Positions 1 through 6,533 of a stretch of 13,851 nucleotides of DNA are shown in pieces. Position numbers and translations under genes: made by a program. The notes under the pieces are model-generated. The model did no database searches, was not told the DNA's origin, and was given only the letters and a program-made list of their open reading frames with translations. The stretch covers positions 1 to 13,851 of the forward strand of contig CAIWTG010000184.1 in assembly GCA_903915565.1 (NCBI GenBank), written 5' to 3'. How positions within the stretch are numbered: the first letter of the stretch is position 1; the number at the start of each line of letters is the position of its first letter. Origin of the DNA: an uncultured Chloroflexota bacterium (GTDB taxonomy: Bacteria > Chloroflexota > Dehalococcoidia > Dehalococcoidales > RBG-16-60-22).

Positions 1-1
1 A

Positions 2-310
2 TTCCGGGTTCAGGCCAGCCGACGGAGACATAGAGTTGGCAATAGCATCTACGACGCCGTAAAGATACCGGTTATCTACATCGGCGGGGTATGTTCAGTA
101 GATAACATGGAAACAGCCATGCGAGAAGGCTTCGAATTTGTGCAAATCGGGCGCGCCCTCATCCGAGACCCCAACATCATCCGGCAGATGCAAAACGGAG
201 AAGCCGCCGCCGTGGATTGCGACCACTGCAACCGATGTGTGGCGGAGATGGCGGTCAACGGCATCGCCTGTACATCAGTAGTTAAAGGATTCCGGCGCAA
301 GGAATATTAA
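2..310 (+). CDS. NADH:flavin oxidoreductase (Old Yellow Enzyme family), C-terminal part, 5' end outside the window
   Basis: This is the 3' end of a gene that begins before the window. The sequence shows the last strands of an OYE-type TIM barrel: VKIPVIYIGGV, then GFEFVQIGRALIRDPNII, which in this family contributes to FMN phosphate binding. A cysteine cluster CDHCNRC follows, with a further Cys 11 residues on, near the C-terminus. OYE-family enzymes reduce activated C=C bonds or act as 2,4-dienoyl-CoA-reductase-like enzymes using FMN. The cysteine spacing (C-x2-C-x2-C-x10-C) is not the exact 4Fe-4S pattern of 2,4-dienoyl-CoA reductase, so a cluster is uncertain. The first ~13 codons in this frame (Arg-rich) look unnatural, while the next frame reads a plausible barrel helix, suggesting a one-base frameshift near 40-43. 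The stop lies 6 bp from the convergent SDR stop. The family call is confident; the substrate is unknown. Confidence 0.85.
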   Translation, partial: FRVQASRRRHRVGNSIYDAVKIPVIYIGGVCSVDNMETAMREGFEFVQIGRALIRDPNIIRQMQNGEAAAVDCDHCNRCVAEMAVNGIACTSVVKGFRRKEY

Positions 311-316
311 TATCCC

Positions 317-1048
317 TTACCCCCGTCCGAGATACAGCTGGTCTTTATGCAGCGAGATGACTTCCAGCACATTCACTTCCGGCGGCTGGCTGGCCATAAA
401 AACGGCGGCGGAAGCTATTTCTTCCTGGGCCAGATATGGTTCCGCCGTCCAGCCAGTGCCCTCGGGGGGACGGATATCGCGCTCGGTGTTGCCGGGATGT
501 AAAATGCCGCAGGTGATATTGAACTCGCGCCCTTCCAGCGCGGTGGTATGAGTCAGCCCCACCAACCCGAACTTGGCGCTACTGTAAGCGACGTTGCCGA
601 AACGAACGCGCTGGGCGGAAATGCTGCCGATGTTAATAATGCGTCCTCCACCCTGTGCCTTCATAATCGTGAAAGCGGCGCGGGTGCAAAGAAATGGCGC
701 ACGCAAATTGGTGGCGATAACGTTATCCCAGTCCTCGGTGGGGACTTTATCAATGGGAGCGGCATGAAAAACCCCGGAGTTGTTCACGAGGATATCGAGC
801 CGGCCAAAGCGCGCCATCGTCTTCTTAAAGAGGTTATCAATCTCCGCCTCGACTTTAACGTCGGTGGGGATGACCTCCACCTCACGCCCTAAAGCCTTAA
901 TTTCTTTAGCGGTGGCGTTTAAACCCTCAACGCCGCGCGCCGCCAGCACCAATTTAGCGCCTTCTGCCGCGAAAGCGATGGCGATGGCTTTGCCGATGCT
1001 GCGGCTGGAGCCGGTTACGATAGCAATTTTACCGTCTAACTTACCCAT
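317..1048 (-). CDS. Short-chain dehydrogenase/reductase (SDR), classical type
   Basis: A 243-residue classical SDR with a Rossmann fold, predicted to be a cytoplasmic NAD(P)(H)-dependent alcohol/ketone oxidoreductase. Visible motifs are TGSSRSIG (residues 12-19, cofactor loop), LVNNSG (88-92, the NNAG variant), N114, S142, and YSSAK giving Y155 and K159; together these form the Asn-Ser-Tyr-Lys catalytic tetrad. Length is normal for the family. In the TGxxxGxG motif the second Gly is Ser17, an unusual substitution that may affect cofactor binding. The start is the ATG at 1046-1048, because GGAGG sits 6 bases upstream (1055-1059); an ATG five codons further upstream would bury this RBS. The C-terminus (VNVLEVISLHKDQLYLGRG) resembles SDRs that assemble through their C-terminal strand. 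The gene is convergent with the OYE gene. Its substrate is not predictable. Confidence 0.93.
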   Translation of the reverse strand: MGKLDGKIAIVTGSSRSIGKAIAIAFAAEGAKLVLAARGVEGLNATAKEIKALGREVEVIPTDVKVEAEIDNLFKKTMARFGRLDILVNNSGVFHAAPIDKVPTEDWDNVIATNLRAPFLCTRAAFTIMKAQGGGRIINIGSISAQRVRFGNVAYSSAKFGLVGLTHTTALEGREFNITCGILHPGNTERDIRPPEGTGWTAEPYLAQEEIASAAVFMASQPPEVNVLEVISLHKDQLYLGRG

Positions 1049-1065
1049 AAAAAACCTCCACACTT

Positions 1066-1094
1066 AATTTAAAGTAACAAGTTACAAGTATCAA
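1066..1094 (-). promoter_or_regulatory. Possible promoter of the 317-1048 SDR gene, inside the heptamer repeats
   Basis: On the minus strand, TTGATA (1089-1094) is followed after exactly 17 bases by TAAATT (1066-1071). The expected transcription start (~1059) would fall in the GGAGG ribosome site, leaving an awkwardly short leader, so the call is weak. The element overlaps the 7-bp tandem repeats, which by themselves generate TTG-rich sequence. Confidence 0.25.
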
Positions 1095-1102
1095 GTAACA
1101 AG
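1072..1102. repeat. Degenerate 7-bp tandem repeat, consensus AAGTAWC, about 4.4 copies
   Basis: Four consecutive heptamers (AAGTAAC, AAGTTAC, AAGTATC, AAGTAAC) plus AAG run without a break. Two identical AAGTAACAAG decamers lie exactly 21 bp apart (1072 and 1093), and AGTATCAAGTA recurs at 1087-1097 and 1122-1132. The first two units also form the perfect dyad GTAAC-AA-GTTAC. It lies directly upstream of the SDR gene. It could be an operator array or a simple repeat-slippage tract. Confidence 0.7.
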
Positions 1103-1274
1103 CCCCGCCACCCCTGGATTTAGTATCAAGTAGGGAATAACATACAATCCTGTTCGCCACAAGTTTAATCCCTGTGCCCGAGCTTGTCAAAATAGTACAG
1201 GCACAAAATAGATTTTTACTTATCAGTGGGCGATAATAAGATAATCGCATAATACTACAACTCACCACTGAAAC
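1103..1274. other. Non-coding stretch between the SDR and MFS genes
   Basis: I see no convincing gene here. It holds a repeat remnant (1122-1132) and an AT-rich segment (about 1204-1256) with several GATAAT/CATAAT-like hexamers that could be -10 elements for the MFS gene; none has a good -35 partner at 16-18 bp. A possible long-range dyad CAGTGG (1224-1229) / CCACTG (1265-1270) ends just before the MFS ribosome binding site. Confidence 0.4.
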
Positions 1275-1280
1275 GGAGGA
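1275..1280 (+). promoter_or_regulatory. Strong Shine-Dalgarno GGAGGA that points to an upstream, non-ATG start of the MFS gene
   Basis: GGAGGA lies five bases before an in-frame ATT codon at 1286. The first in-frame ATG (1358) is about 78 bases away and has no ribosome site of its own. The reading frame between 1286 and 1358 is open and encodes sequence typical of MFS N-termini (FKSAPFRFYFFG). Confidence 0.6.
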
Positions 1281-1357
1281 GAAGAATTCCAAACCTTCGC
1301 AACATAAAGACGCTGGAGTCGTTTAAAAGCGCCCCGTTCCGTTTTTACTTCTTCGGT

Positions 1358-2515
1358 ATGATGGGCCAGTGGGCAGCGATGAGCATGCTCCTGGTCACTC
1401 AAGCGTTGCTAGTGTACCGGTTAACCGACTCCGCCACTATTTTGGGAATCCTGGCGTTAGCCACGGCAGTGCCCCAGGCATTACTCTTTCTCATCGGCGG
1501 TACGCTAGCCGATCGTTTCCCCAAGCGACGCCTGATACAGATAGGGCAACTGGCGGCGGGGGCTATGTCGCTAATTGTGGCTATCGCCTTGACCACGGGC
1601 TATTTAAGCCGTGAGAACGCCGGTTCCTGGTGGGTCTTAATGGCGACGGCAGTAGTACAGGGGATCTTCATGGCAGTAGCCATTCCCGCGCGCCAGGCGA
1701 TTATCCCAGACCTCGTCGGACGGGAAAAAGTAATGAACGCCCTCGCCTTAAACACCATGGGCACCAATGTCTTCCGCCTCCTGGCACCGGCAGCCGCCGG
1801 CTTCATCATCGATGCGCTGAACTTCGCGGCAGTGTTTTATATTATGGCGGGGCTATACGGGCTGGCGGTAATCCTCACGGCTTTTATCCCAGAAACCCCT
1901 CGGACGGTCCGGCAGAGTCAAAGCACGCTGGCAGAAGCCGGCAAGGGGCTGGCGTATATCTGGAAACAGCGCACCATCTTCCTCATCTGGTCTTACGCCA
2001 TTTTCTACATTATTCTTTTTTTGCCTTACCAGACCATGCTGCCGGTATTCACAGATGGTGTTCTTAAAGTTGGAGCAACTGAACTGGGGGTGCTCCAGAG
2101 CATATGCGGCGTCGGGGCATTGGCGGCTTCACTGGTAATGGCTTCAATCCCCAACAAAAACCGCGGCATACTGGTGCTTTGCGGCGGCGCGGTTTCGGGG
2201 CTGGGTCTGGTACTTTTAGCCAGCTCCAATTCCTGGCACCTTGCCCTCGCAGCCATGTTAATTATCGGCATCGGGCAGTCAGTACACGGCACTGCTTTAG
2301 TGACGGCGCTGCAGGCGCTAACAGATACCGACTATCTGGGAAGAGTGATGAGTATCCTGATGATGAACCAGGGTTTAAGCGGTCTGGGCACGTTCTTTGT
2401 AGGGATGCTGGCGGAGGGAATTGGAGTGCAGTGGGCCATCGGCGGTTTTGCGGCCATCCTCGTCTTTTTAAGCGTCTCTTTCCTGGCATTAAGTCCAAAA
2501 ATCCGCAAGGTATAA
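1358..2515 (+). CDS. Major facilitator superfamily transporter (EntS-like exporter type)
   Basis: A polytopic inner-membrane protein of 385 residues from the first in-frame ATG, or 409 if it begins at ATT 1286. Long hydrophobic segments alternate with short charged loops, consistent with about 12 helices. The loop after helix 2 carries the MFS motif A, GTLADRFPKRR (residues 48-58). The segment IPARQAIIPDLVGREKVMNA (109-128) is typical of the MFS_3/EntS-like drug and siderophore exporter branch. Starting at ATG 1358 would remove the conserved FRFYFFG lead-in and clip helix 1, so an upstream start is likely. Neighbours are an SDR (divergent) and a sugar-epimerase-type gene 69 bp downstream. Export of a metabolite or toxic compound by proton antiport is the family expectation; the substrate is unknown. 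Confidence 0.9.
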   Translation: MMGQWAAMSMLLVTQALLVYRLTDSATILGILALATAVPQALLFLIGGTLADRFPKRRLIQIGQLAAGAMSLIVAIALTTGYLSRENAGSWWVLMATAVVQGIFMAVAIPARQAIIPDLVGREKVMNALALNTMGTNVFRLLAPAAAGFIIDALNFAAVFYIMAGLYGLAVILTAFIPETPRTVRQSQSTLAEAGKGLAYIWKQRTIFLIWSYAIFYIILFLPYQTMLPVFTDGVLKVGATELGVLQSICGVGALAASLVMASIPNKNRGILVLCGGAVSGLGLVLLASSNSWHLALAAMLIIGIGQSVHGTALVTALQALTDTDYLGRVMSILMMNQGLSGLGTFFVGMLAEGIGVQWAIGGFAAILVFLSVSFLALSPKIRKV

Positions 2516-2523
2516 CTATACGT

Positions 2524-2552
2524 TTGACACGTGGGATAGATAGGGCTATATT
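2524..2552 (+). promoter_or_regulatory. Sigma-70-type promoter for the epimerase gene
   Basis: TTGACA (2524-2529), a 17-bp spacer and TATATT (2547-2552): a consensus -35 and a 5/6 -10. The predicted start near 2559 leaves a leader of about 26 nt containing the AGGAGGAG ribosome site (2573-2580) before ATG 2585. It lies just after the MFS stop, so the epimerase can be transcribed independently. Confidence 0.7.
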
Positions 2553-2584
2553 GGCTTTAAGCAACCATTTTCAGGAGGAGAATC

Positions 2585-3565
2585 ATGAATATTTTAGTCA
2601 CGGGCGGGAGCGGGATGTTCGGGAGAAAAACGGTAATGTATCTACTTAAAGACCGCGACGTCAAGAACGTGGTCTCTTTAGATTTAATGCCGCCGTCGGC
2701 ATGGTTCATGAAGGCGATTGAGAAAGACGCCAAGAAATTTCACTTCGTCCGGGGGAACGTGACAGAGATAGAAGACATTCTTAATGCTATGAAAAAGTAT
2801 GACATAGACCGGATAATCAACTGGGCGTTTATCATGATAGCGGCCAGCTTCCCCACCGACCCGCGGTTGGCGGTAAAGGTTAACGTGATGGGGGTGAGCA
2901 ATGCCTTCGAGGCGGCGAAAATCATGGGCGCCAAGCGTGTCGTTTACGCTAGTTCGGAAACCGTGTACGGTCCGCAGGCAATGTACGGCGAGCGTCCCGT
3001 AACCGAACAAGACCAGACCAATCCCCAGCATTCTTACGCCGTGTGCAAAAAGCTCGCCGAGATACTGGCGGATAATTACACCGAACAGTTCGGGATGAGC
3101 TTTACCGGCGTCCGCCCGACCATCGGGTACGGACTCGGCAGCCGGTCGCCGGCGCAATACTGGGGAGACATGGTCACCAACTGCGCGGTGGGCAAACCCT
3201 TTTCTATGGAAGGCGACGGCAAGGAACTGGCCTCGCTGGTATCGGCGGATGACCTGGCGGAGTTCACCAGGATTTTGATTAAAGCCAAGTCGTCCCCCCA
3301 CCCGGTTTATAATGTAGGCGGGCCGCCCGTAAGCCCGCGAGACCTGGCGGCGGCAATTAAGAAATACATCCCCGACGCCAAAATAACCTTCGGTAAAAAA
3401 CCCTCGGTAGGCCCCGATGGAAAACTCGGCGGGCTGCCTTGGCTGGTAAGCGATAAGCTGGCGAAAAAGGACTTCGGGTTCACCTGCATGCCCCTGGAAA
3501 AAGCCGTCCTCATTCACATTAACGACGCGCGGCTGGAGGCAGGGTTAAAGCCGATAAAGGGGTAA
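2585..3565 (+). CDS. NAD-dependent epimerase/dehydratase (extended SDR, GalE-like)
   Basis: A 326-residue extended SDR. The N-terminal Rossmann fold shows TGGSGMFG (residues 6-13), and Asp33 at the end of strand 2 (SLDL) indicates NAD(H). The active-site region reads YASSETVYGP (S123/S124 region), with Y151 and K155 in HSYAVCKKLAE, the YxxxK pair. The C-terminal part (PVYNVGG, SPRDLAAAIKKYIPDAKI) matches the substrate-binding region of nucleotide-sugar epimerases and related enzymes. Family members epimerise, dehydrate or oxidise sugar nucleotides, but several act on other substrates, including small hydroxy compounds. No glycosyltransferase or sugar-nucleotide gene is nearby, so a catabolic role is at least as likely as cell-wall synthesis. 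The start is fixed by AGGAGGAG 4-6 bases upstream. It converges with the two-cupin gene, 13 bp between stops. Confidence 0.92.
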   Translation: MNILVTGGSGMFGRKTVMYLLKDRDVKNVVSLDLMPPSAWFMKAIEKDAKKFHFVRGNVTEIEDILNAMKKYDIDRIINWAFIMIAASFPTDPRLAVKVNVMGVSNAFEAAKIMGAKRVVYASSETVYGPQAMYGERPVTEQDQTNPQHSYAVCKKLAEILADNYTEQFGMSFTGVRPTIGYGLGSRSPAQYWGDMVTNCAVGKPFSMEGDGKELASLVSADDLAEFTRILIKAKSSPHPVYNVGGPPVSPRDLAAAIKKYIPDAKITFGKKPSVGPDGKLGGLPWLVSDKLAKKDFGFTCMPLEKAVLIHINDARLEAGLKPIKG

Positions 3566-3578
3566 CACCAAAGCGCGG

Positions 3579-4499
3579 CTAGTCCTTTTTGTGCGAACCG
3601 GTATACATGTGCGACGGCCCGGCGGAAAACACCAGCGTGGGCGTCTGGATGTCGTGGAATTCCCAGGGGCAGTGCCGTGTCTTTTTGGCGATGCAAACAA
3701 GAACGCTCTTTTTGGTCGGGTGGTATTCGTCGCCGAGGATGATAGACATTTCCCCACCCAGGTTGCGGGGATGAGCGGGGTCAGCCCCAGCCATGCCAAT
3801 AAGCTCCGGCCACTCGTGGTCGTGTTCCGTGGCAGGCGCGCCGCCGGTTCCTTTAAATATCCAGACGAAGTCGGTATAAAAAGCCCCTTTAACAATATCT
3901 TCTTCAATATGCATGATGCGGGCGCTCTTTAAGTTGGGATTACGGGGAGGCGGCGGGGGCATATCCTTCCTCTTGCTGGCAGCGACGGAAAAATCCTTAT
4001 ACAGATGGTCAACGATGGCGTACTTCTTTTTCTTGGCGGGCTTTACCTGCGCCACAACGGTTCGCTTGTATTTGCCGGTAATGGCGACAACCATTAAAAA
4101 GGTGGGGCGGACAATTTTGTTAAAGAGTATCGGGCCGTGCACCATGCCAGCCGGGATGAAGATGATGCTGTTTTTCTTGATTACTTCCGGGTTGCCGTCC
4201 AGCCAGACGGTTACCTCACCGCCCATGTCTTGGGGGTCGTCAATATGTCCTCCGGCGATAGCAATAATATGGTCGAAGTCGTGTTTATGCGGCACTCCGA
4301 CGGGCTCTTTGGCAGCGCCGCCCCAGAGCCAGCAGGCGTCCACGTAAAAGAAACCTTTTTGTTTGCCGGCGTCGCTGGACATGAGGTGGGTGACTTTGAC
4401 GCCGGGGATAATGTCTTTGCGGGCAGTCTTGCCTTTAAGCTCATCGGGAAAAGGGGAGGGGTCGTGAATAAGGCAGTTGGCATATTTCAGTTTAGGCAT
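3579..4499 (-). CDS. Two-domain cupin-like protein (bicupin), paralogue of 4616-5548
   Basis: A 306-residue soluble protein with two internally related cupin-type halves. Half 1 has HKHDFDH (H71, H73, and H77 where cupins usually have Glu), GGE (E95) and IPAGMVHGP (H121). Half 2 has HDHEWPE (H226, H228, E232), GGE (E250) and RHCPWEF (H276), but the usual PxG turn before that His is replaced by AKK. A Lys- and Pro-rich linker (about 154-190, PPPPP) separates the halves. Cupins bind a divalent metal and serve as isomerases, dioxygenases, decarboxylases or binding proteins; the function here is not assigned. The start is ATG 4497-4499, with GGAGG six bases upstream (4506-4510), not the ATG 25 codons upstream, which would place the promoter inside the gene. 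It is related to its upstream neighbour along its whole length, so tandem duplication is likely. Confidence 0.85.
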   Translation of the reverse strand: MPKLKYANCLIHDPSPFPDELKGKTARKDIIPGVKVTHLMSSDAGKQKGFFYVDACWLWGGAAKEPVGVPHKHDFDHIIAIAGGHIDDPQDMGGEVTVWLDGNPEVIKKNSIIFIPAGMVHGPILFNKIVRPTFLMVVAITGKYKRTVVAQVKPAKKKKYAIVDHLYKDFSVAASKRKDMPPPPPRNPNLKSARIMHIEEDIVKGAFYTDFVWIFKGTGGAPATEHDHEWPELIGMAGADPAHPRNLGGEMSIILGDEYHPTKKSVLVCIAKKTRHCPWEFHDIQTPTLVFSAGPSHMYTGSHKKD

Positions 4500-4530
4500 C
4501 GCAGACCTCCGATTTTTTATTGCTGGCGGA

Positions 4531-4536
4531 ATTATA
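4531..4536 (-). promoter_or_regulatory. -10 element (TATAAT) for the 3579-4499 bicupin gene
   Basis: A perfect TATAAT lies 31 bases upstream of the start codon, after a terminator that ends the preceding operon. The -35 position is poorly matched (about GGTTAT at 17 bp). This suggests the bicupin has its own, possibly activator-dependent, promoter. Confidence 0.5.
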
Positions 4537-4560
4537 ACACACGGGGAGGGGAAATAACCA

Positions 4561-4597
4561 AAAAGCCCGCCCACCCAAAAAGGATGAACGGGCTTTT
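4561..4597 (-). terminator. Rho-independent terminator after the 4616-5548 gene (possibly bidirectional)
   Basis: A 9-bp perfect stem (AAAAGCCCG 4561-4569 with CGGGCTTTT 4589-4597) encloses a 19-base loop. Read on the minus strand the stem ends in CGGGCTTTTT and then GGTTATTT, 19 bases past the stop of the upstream bicupin gene. The plus-strand side also ends in T-rich sequence. Confidence 0.75.
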
Positions 4598-4615
4598 AGT
4601 TTTCTTTAACCTAGA

Positions 4616-5548
4616 CTATTTCTTGTTGGTCTTTTCTTTTTTGTGCGAACCGGAGTATTCGCCCTGGGGACCGGCGGAAAAAACAACGGTGGGGTACTTA
4701 ATATCGTGGAACTCCCAGGGGCAGTGCTTAACCCCAGCGGGGATGCAGACGTAGGAACTCTTGGTGGTGGCGTGATATTCGCCGTTAAGGTAAATAGCCA
4801 TCTCACCCTCAATCCGACGGGGCTTCTTGGGGTTGGCGCCAACCATAGCGAGCAGTTCCGCCCATTCGTGGACGTGTTCCGGCGCGGGAGCGTTGCCCGT
4901 GCCGCTGTAAATTTTCACGACATCCACATAAAAAGAGTCGGGAATCATATCGTCCTCAATGTGCAGGACGCGGGCGCCCTTGGTGGTGATGGGCGTCTTG
5001 GGGGGCGGGAGTTCCTTAAAGTCGCCGCCGACGGAGAAGTTTTCCTTGGTGTGGTCCATCAACGAATAGCGTTTTTTAGTCGAAGGCTGGGAGGGCTGGA
5101 CGGCGGGCTTGCTGGAATACTGGCCGGTCATGGCGATAACCAGGAACAAGACCGGGCGGTTGATTTTAGTGAACAGGAACGGGCCGTGAATGACGCCCGG
5201 CGGGATGAAGATAAGGTGATTTTTGGTAAAGGTCTCTTTGTGGCCATCCAGCCAGACGGTGATTTCGCCGTCAAGGTCCTGGTCGTTGCCCGGATAACCG
5301 CCGATAAGGCCGACAACCTGGGAATAATCGTGGGTATGCGGTATACCGACGGGTTCTTTAGCGGCGCCGCTCCACAGCCAGGTGGTGTCCACGTAAAAAT
5401 AGCCCGGCAGGACTTTATCGGTGGCGGTGATAAGGTGGGTGGCTTTGACACCCGGCACCGGGTTACTTGCGGAGCCGACTTTGCCCTTGAGCTCATCGGG
5501 ATACTTCCCGGGTTTATTGACCAGACATTTTCCCCATTTTTTTGCCAT
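4616..5548 (-). CDS. Two-domain cupin-like protein (bicupin), last gene of the transketolase operon
   Basis: A 310-residue soluble protein with the same architecture as the 3579-4499 gene. Half 1: HTHDYSQ (H71, H73, with Gln77 in the usual Glu position), DGE (E95), IPPGVIHGP (H121). Half 2: HVHEWAE (H225, H227, E231), EGE (E249), IPAGVKHCPWEF (H275), a complete cupin-like metal site. A Pro/Ser/Lys-rich linker (about 146-185) separates the halves. The C-terminus GSHKKEKTNKK is basic; the GSHKK part is shared with the paralogue, and the two genes keep an identical 16-base run there. The start is set by AAAGGAGT (5552-5559). The gene lies 31 bp after the transketolase C subunit and ends at the terminator at 4561-4597, so it is most likely co-transcribed with transketolase. 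It may act on a sugar or ketose made or used by that enzyme; this is inference. Confidence 0.85.
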   Translation of the reverse strand: MAKKWGKCLVNKPGKYPDELKGKVGSASNPVPGVKATHLITATDKVLPGYFYVDTTWLWSGAAKEPVGIPHTHDYSQVVGLIGGYPGNDQDLDGEITVWLDGHKETFTKNHLIFIPPGVIHGPFLFTKINRPVLFLVIAMTGQYSSKPAVQPSQPSTKKRYSLMDHTKENFSVGGDFKELPPPKTPITTKGARVLHIEDDMIPDSFYVDVVKIYSGTGNAPAPEHVHEWAELLAMVGANPKKPRRIEGEMAIYLNGEYHATTKSSYVCIPAGVKHCPWEFHDIKYPTVVFSAGPQGEYSGSHKKEKTNKK

Positions 5549-5579
5549 ATGACTCCTTTACTTTTTTTAAAACTTAACT

Positions 5580-6533
5580 CTACTCGAGCATTTGTTTAAC
5601 GGCTGACGCTGCCGCGGTTTTATCATAGCCGTATTTTTTTCGCAGTTCTTCGCCGCTGCCAAAGCCAGCGTAAACCTGCGGGATGCCGAGCCGTTTGAAT
5701 TTCTTGGGATAAACGCCGGCATCGGCGAAGACATCGGCAATAACGCTCGCCAGGCCGCAATCCGTCAGGTGGTCTTCCAGCACCAGTACGTTGCCGGTTT
5801 CTTTAACGGCTTTAATGACCAAGTCTTTATCCACCGGCTTGATGGAATACATATCAATAACGCGGACTTTTATGCCGTCCTTCACCAGGGTGTCCGCGGC
5901 TTCCAGTGCTTCAAATACCATTTCGCCATGGGCAAAAATCGTGGCGTCCTTACCATCGCGGGCGGTGAGACCCATGCCGATTTTGAATTCATATTTGCCG
6001 GGCTCATAGAGCATGCGGTCCTGTTTGCCCTGCGCCAGGCGGAGGTAAAGTGGGTGGGGATAGGTCATACTTAAGAGCATGATGTCCCGCACCATATTGG
6101 GGTCGCCGATGGATAGGACAGTCATGTTCACCAGCGACTTCATGATGCCGATATCTTCCATGGCGTTATGGGTGGAGCCGGCGCCGGAAGTCAGCCCGCC
6201 GCCCGTCCCGATAAAGCGAACCGGCAAATCCTGATAACAAATGGCCGTGCGGTTTTGCTCACAGGCGCGCATTGTCATAAATGGAATCATGCCGAAGATG
6301 AACGGGATGTTGCCTTCCAGCGCGAGTCCGGCGGCGATACCCGCCAGGTTCTGTTCGGCAATGCCTACATCAATATATCTTTCCGGAAAATCTTTTTTAT
6401 ATTGCTTCAGGGCGCCGCCCTGGTCTGCGGTAATCGCCCAGACGTTGGGGTATTTTTTTGCCAGTTCAATGATGGTATCGCCAGCCACTGACCGGGCTGA
6501 TAAAAAGCTGCCGAAGTTCCAGGTGACTTTCAT
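5580..6533 (-). CDS. Transketolase, C-terminal subunit
   Basis: A 317-residue protein equal to the pyrimidine-binding and C-terminal domains of transketolase. YIDVGIAEQNLAGIAAGLA (residues 53-71) contains E60, the Glu that activates the thiamine aminopyrimidine. The next segment, PFIFGMIPFMTMRACEQ, and the C-terminal domain (VLVLEDHLTDCGLASVIADV) follow the family. With the adjacent N subunit it should form the heterotetrameric split transketolase common in anaerobes and archaea, transferring a two-carbon ketol unit between sugar phosphates in the cytoplasm. The start ATG overlaps the N-subunit stop by one base (TAATG), implying translational coupling. Split transketolases also serve specialised pathways such as apulose-phosphate and sulfofructose breakdown, so a dedicated catabolic role is possible here, given the surrounding dehydrogenases and cupins. 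Confidence 0.95.
   Translation of the reverse strand: MKVTWNFGSFLSARSVAGDTIIELAKKYPNVWAITADQGGALKQYKKDFPERYIDVGIAEQNLAGIAAGLALEGNIPFIFGMIPFMTMRACEQNRTAICYQDLPVRFIGTGGGLTSGAGSTHNAMEDIGIMKSLVNMTVLSIGDPNMVRDIMLLSMTYPHPLYLRLAQGKQDRMLYEPGKYEFKIGMGLTARDGKDATIFAHGEMVFEALEAADTLVKDGIKVRVIDMYSIKPVDKDLVIKAVKETGNVLVLEDHLTDCGLASVIADVFADAGVYPKKFKRLGIPQVYAGFGSGEELRKKYGYDKTAAASAVKQMLE

Noticed and set aside
1072..1132. Possible CRISPR array
   Set aside because: Repeat units are 7 bp with no spacers; no cas genes are nearby.
1224..1270. Riboswitch-like structure upstream of the MFS gene
   Set aside because: Only a 6-bp outer dyad and a 5-bp inner dyad (GCGAT/ATCGC) are visible; no known riboswitch core motif is recognisable.
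1041..1292. Minus-strand open frame of 83 codons across the SDR upstream region
   Set aside because: No plausible ribosome site; it overlaps repeats and the SDR start, and the protein is low-complexity and Cys/Ser/Leu-rich.
2104..2649. Plus-strand open frame of 181 codons overlapping the MFS 3' end and the epimerase start
   Set aside because: Out of frame with both supported genes, and no domain is visible.
2684..3517. Long open frame on the minus strand (277 codons) opposite the epimerase gene
   Set aside because: Antisense shadow of a well-supported NAD-dependent epimerase; Arg/His-rich, with no family signature.
4643..5599. Long open frame on the plus strand (318 codons) opposite the bicupin gene
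   Set aside because: It is antisense to a gene with clear cupin motifs, a ribosome site and a paralogue. Its translation is rich in Gly/Val/Asp with no recognisable motif and it has no ribosome site; it is a by-product of GC-biased codons.
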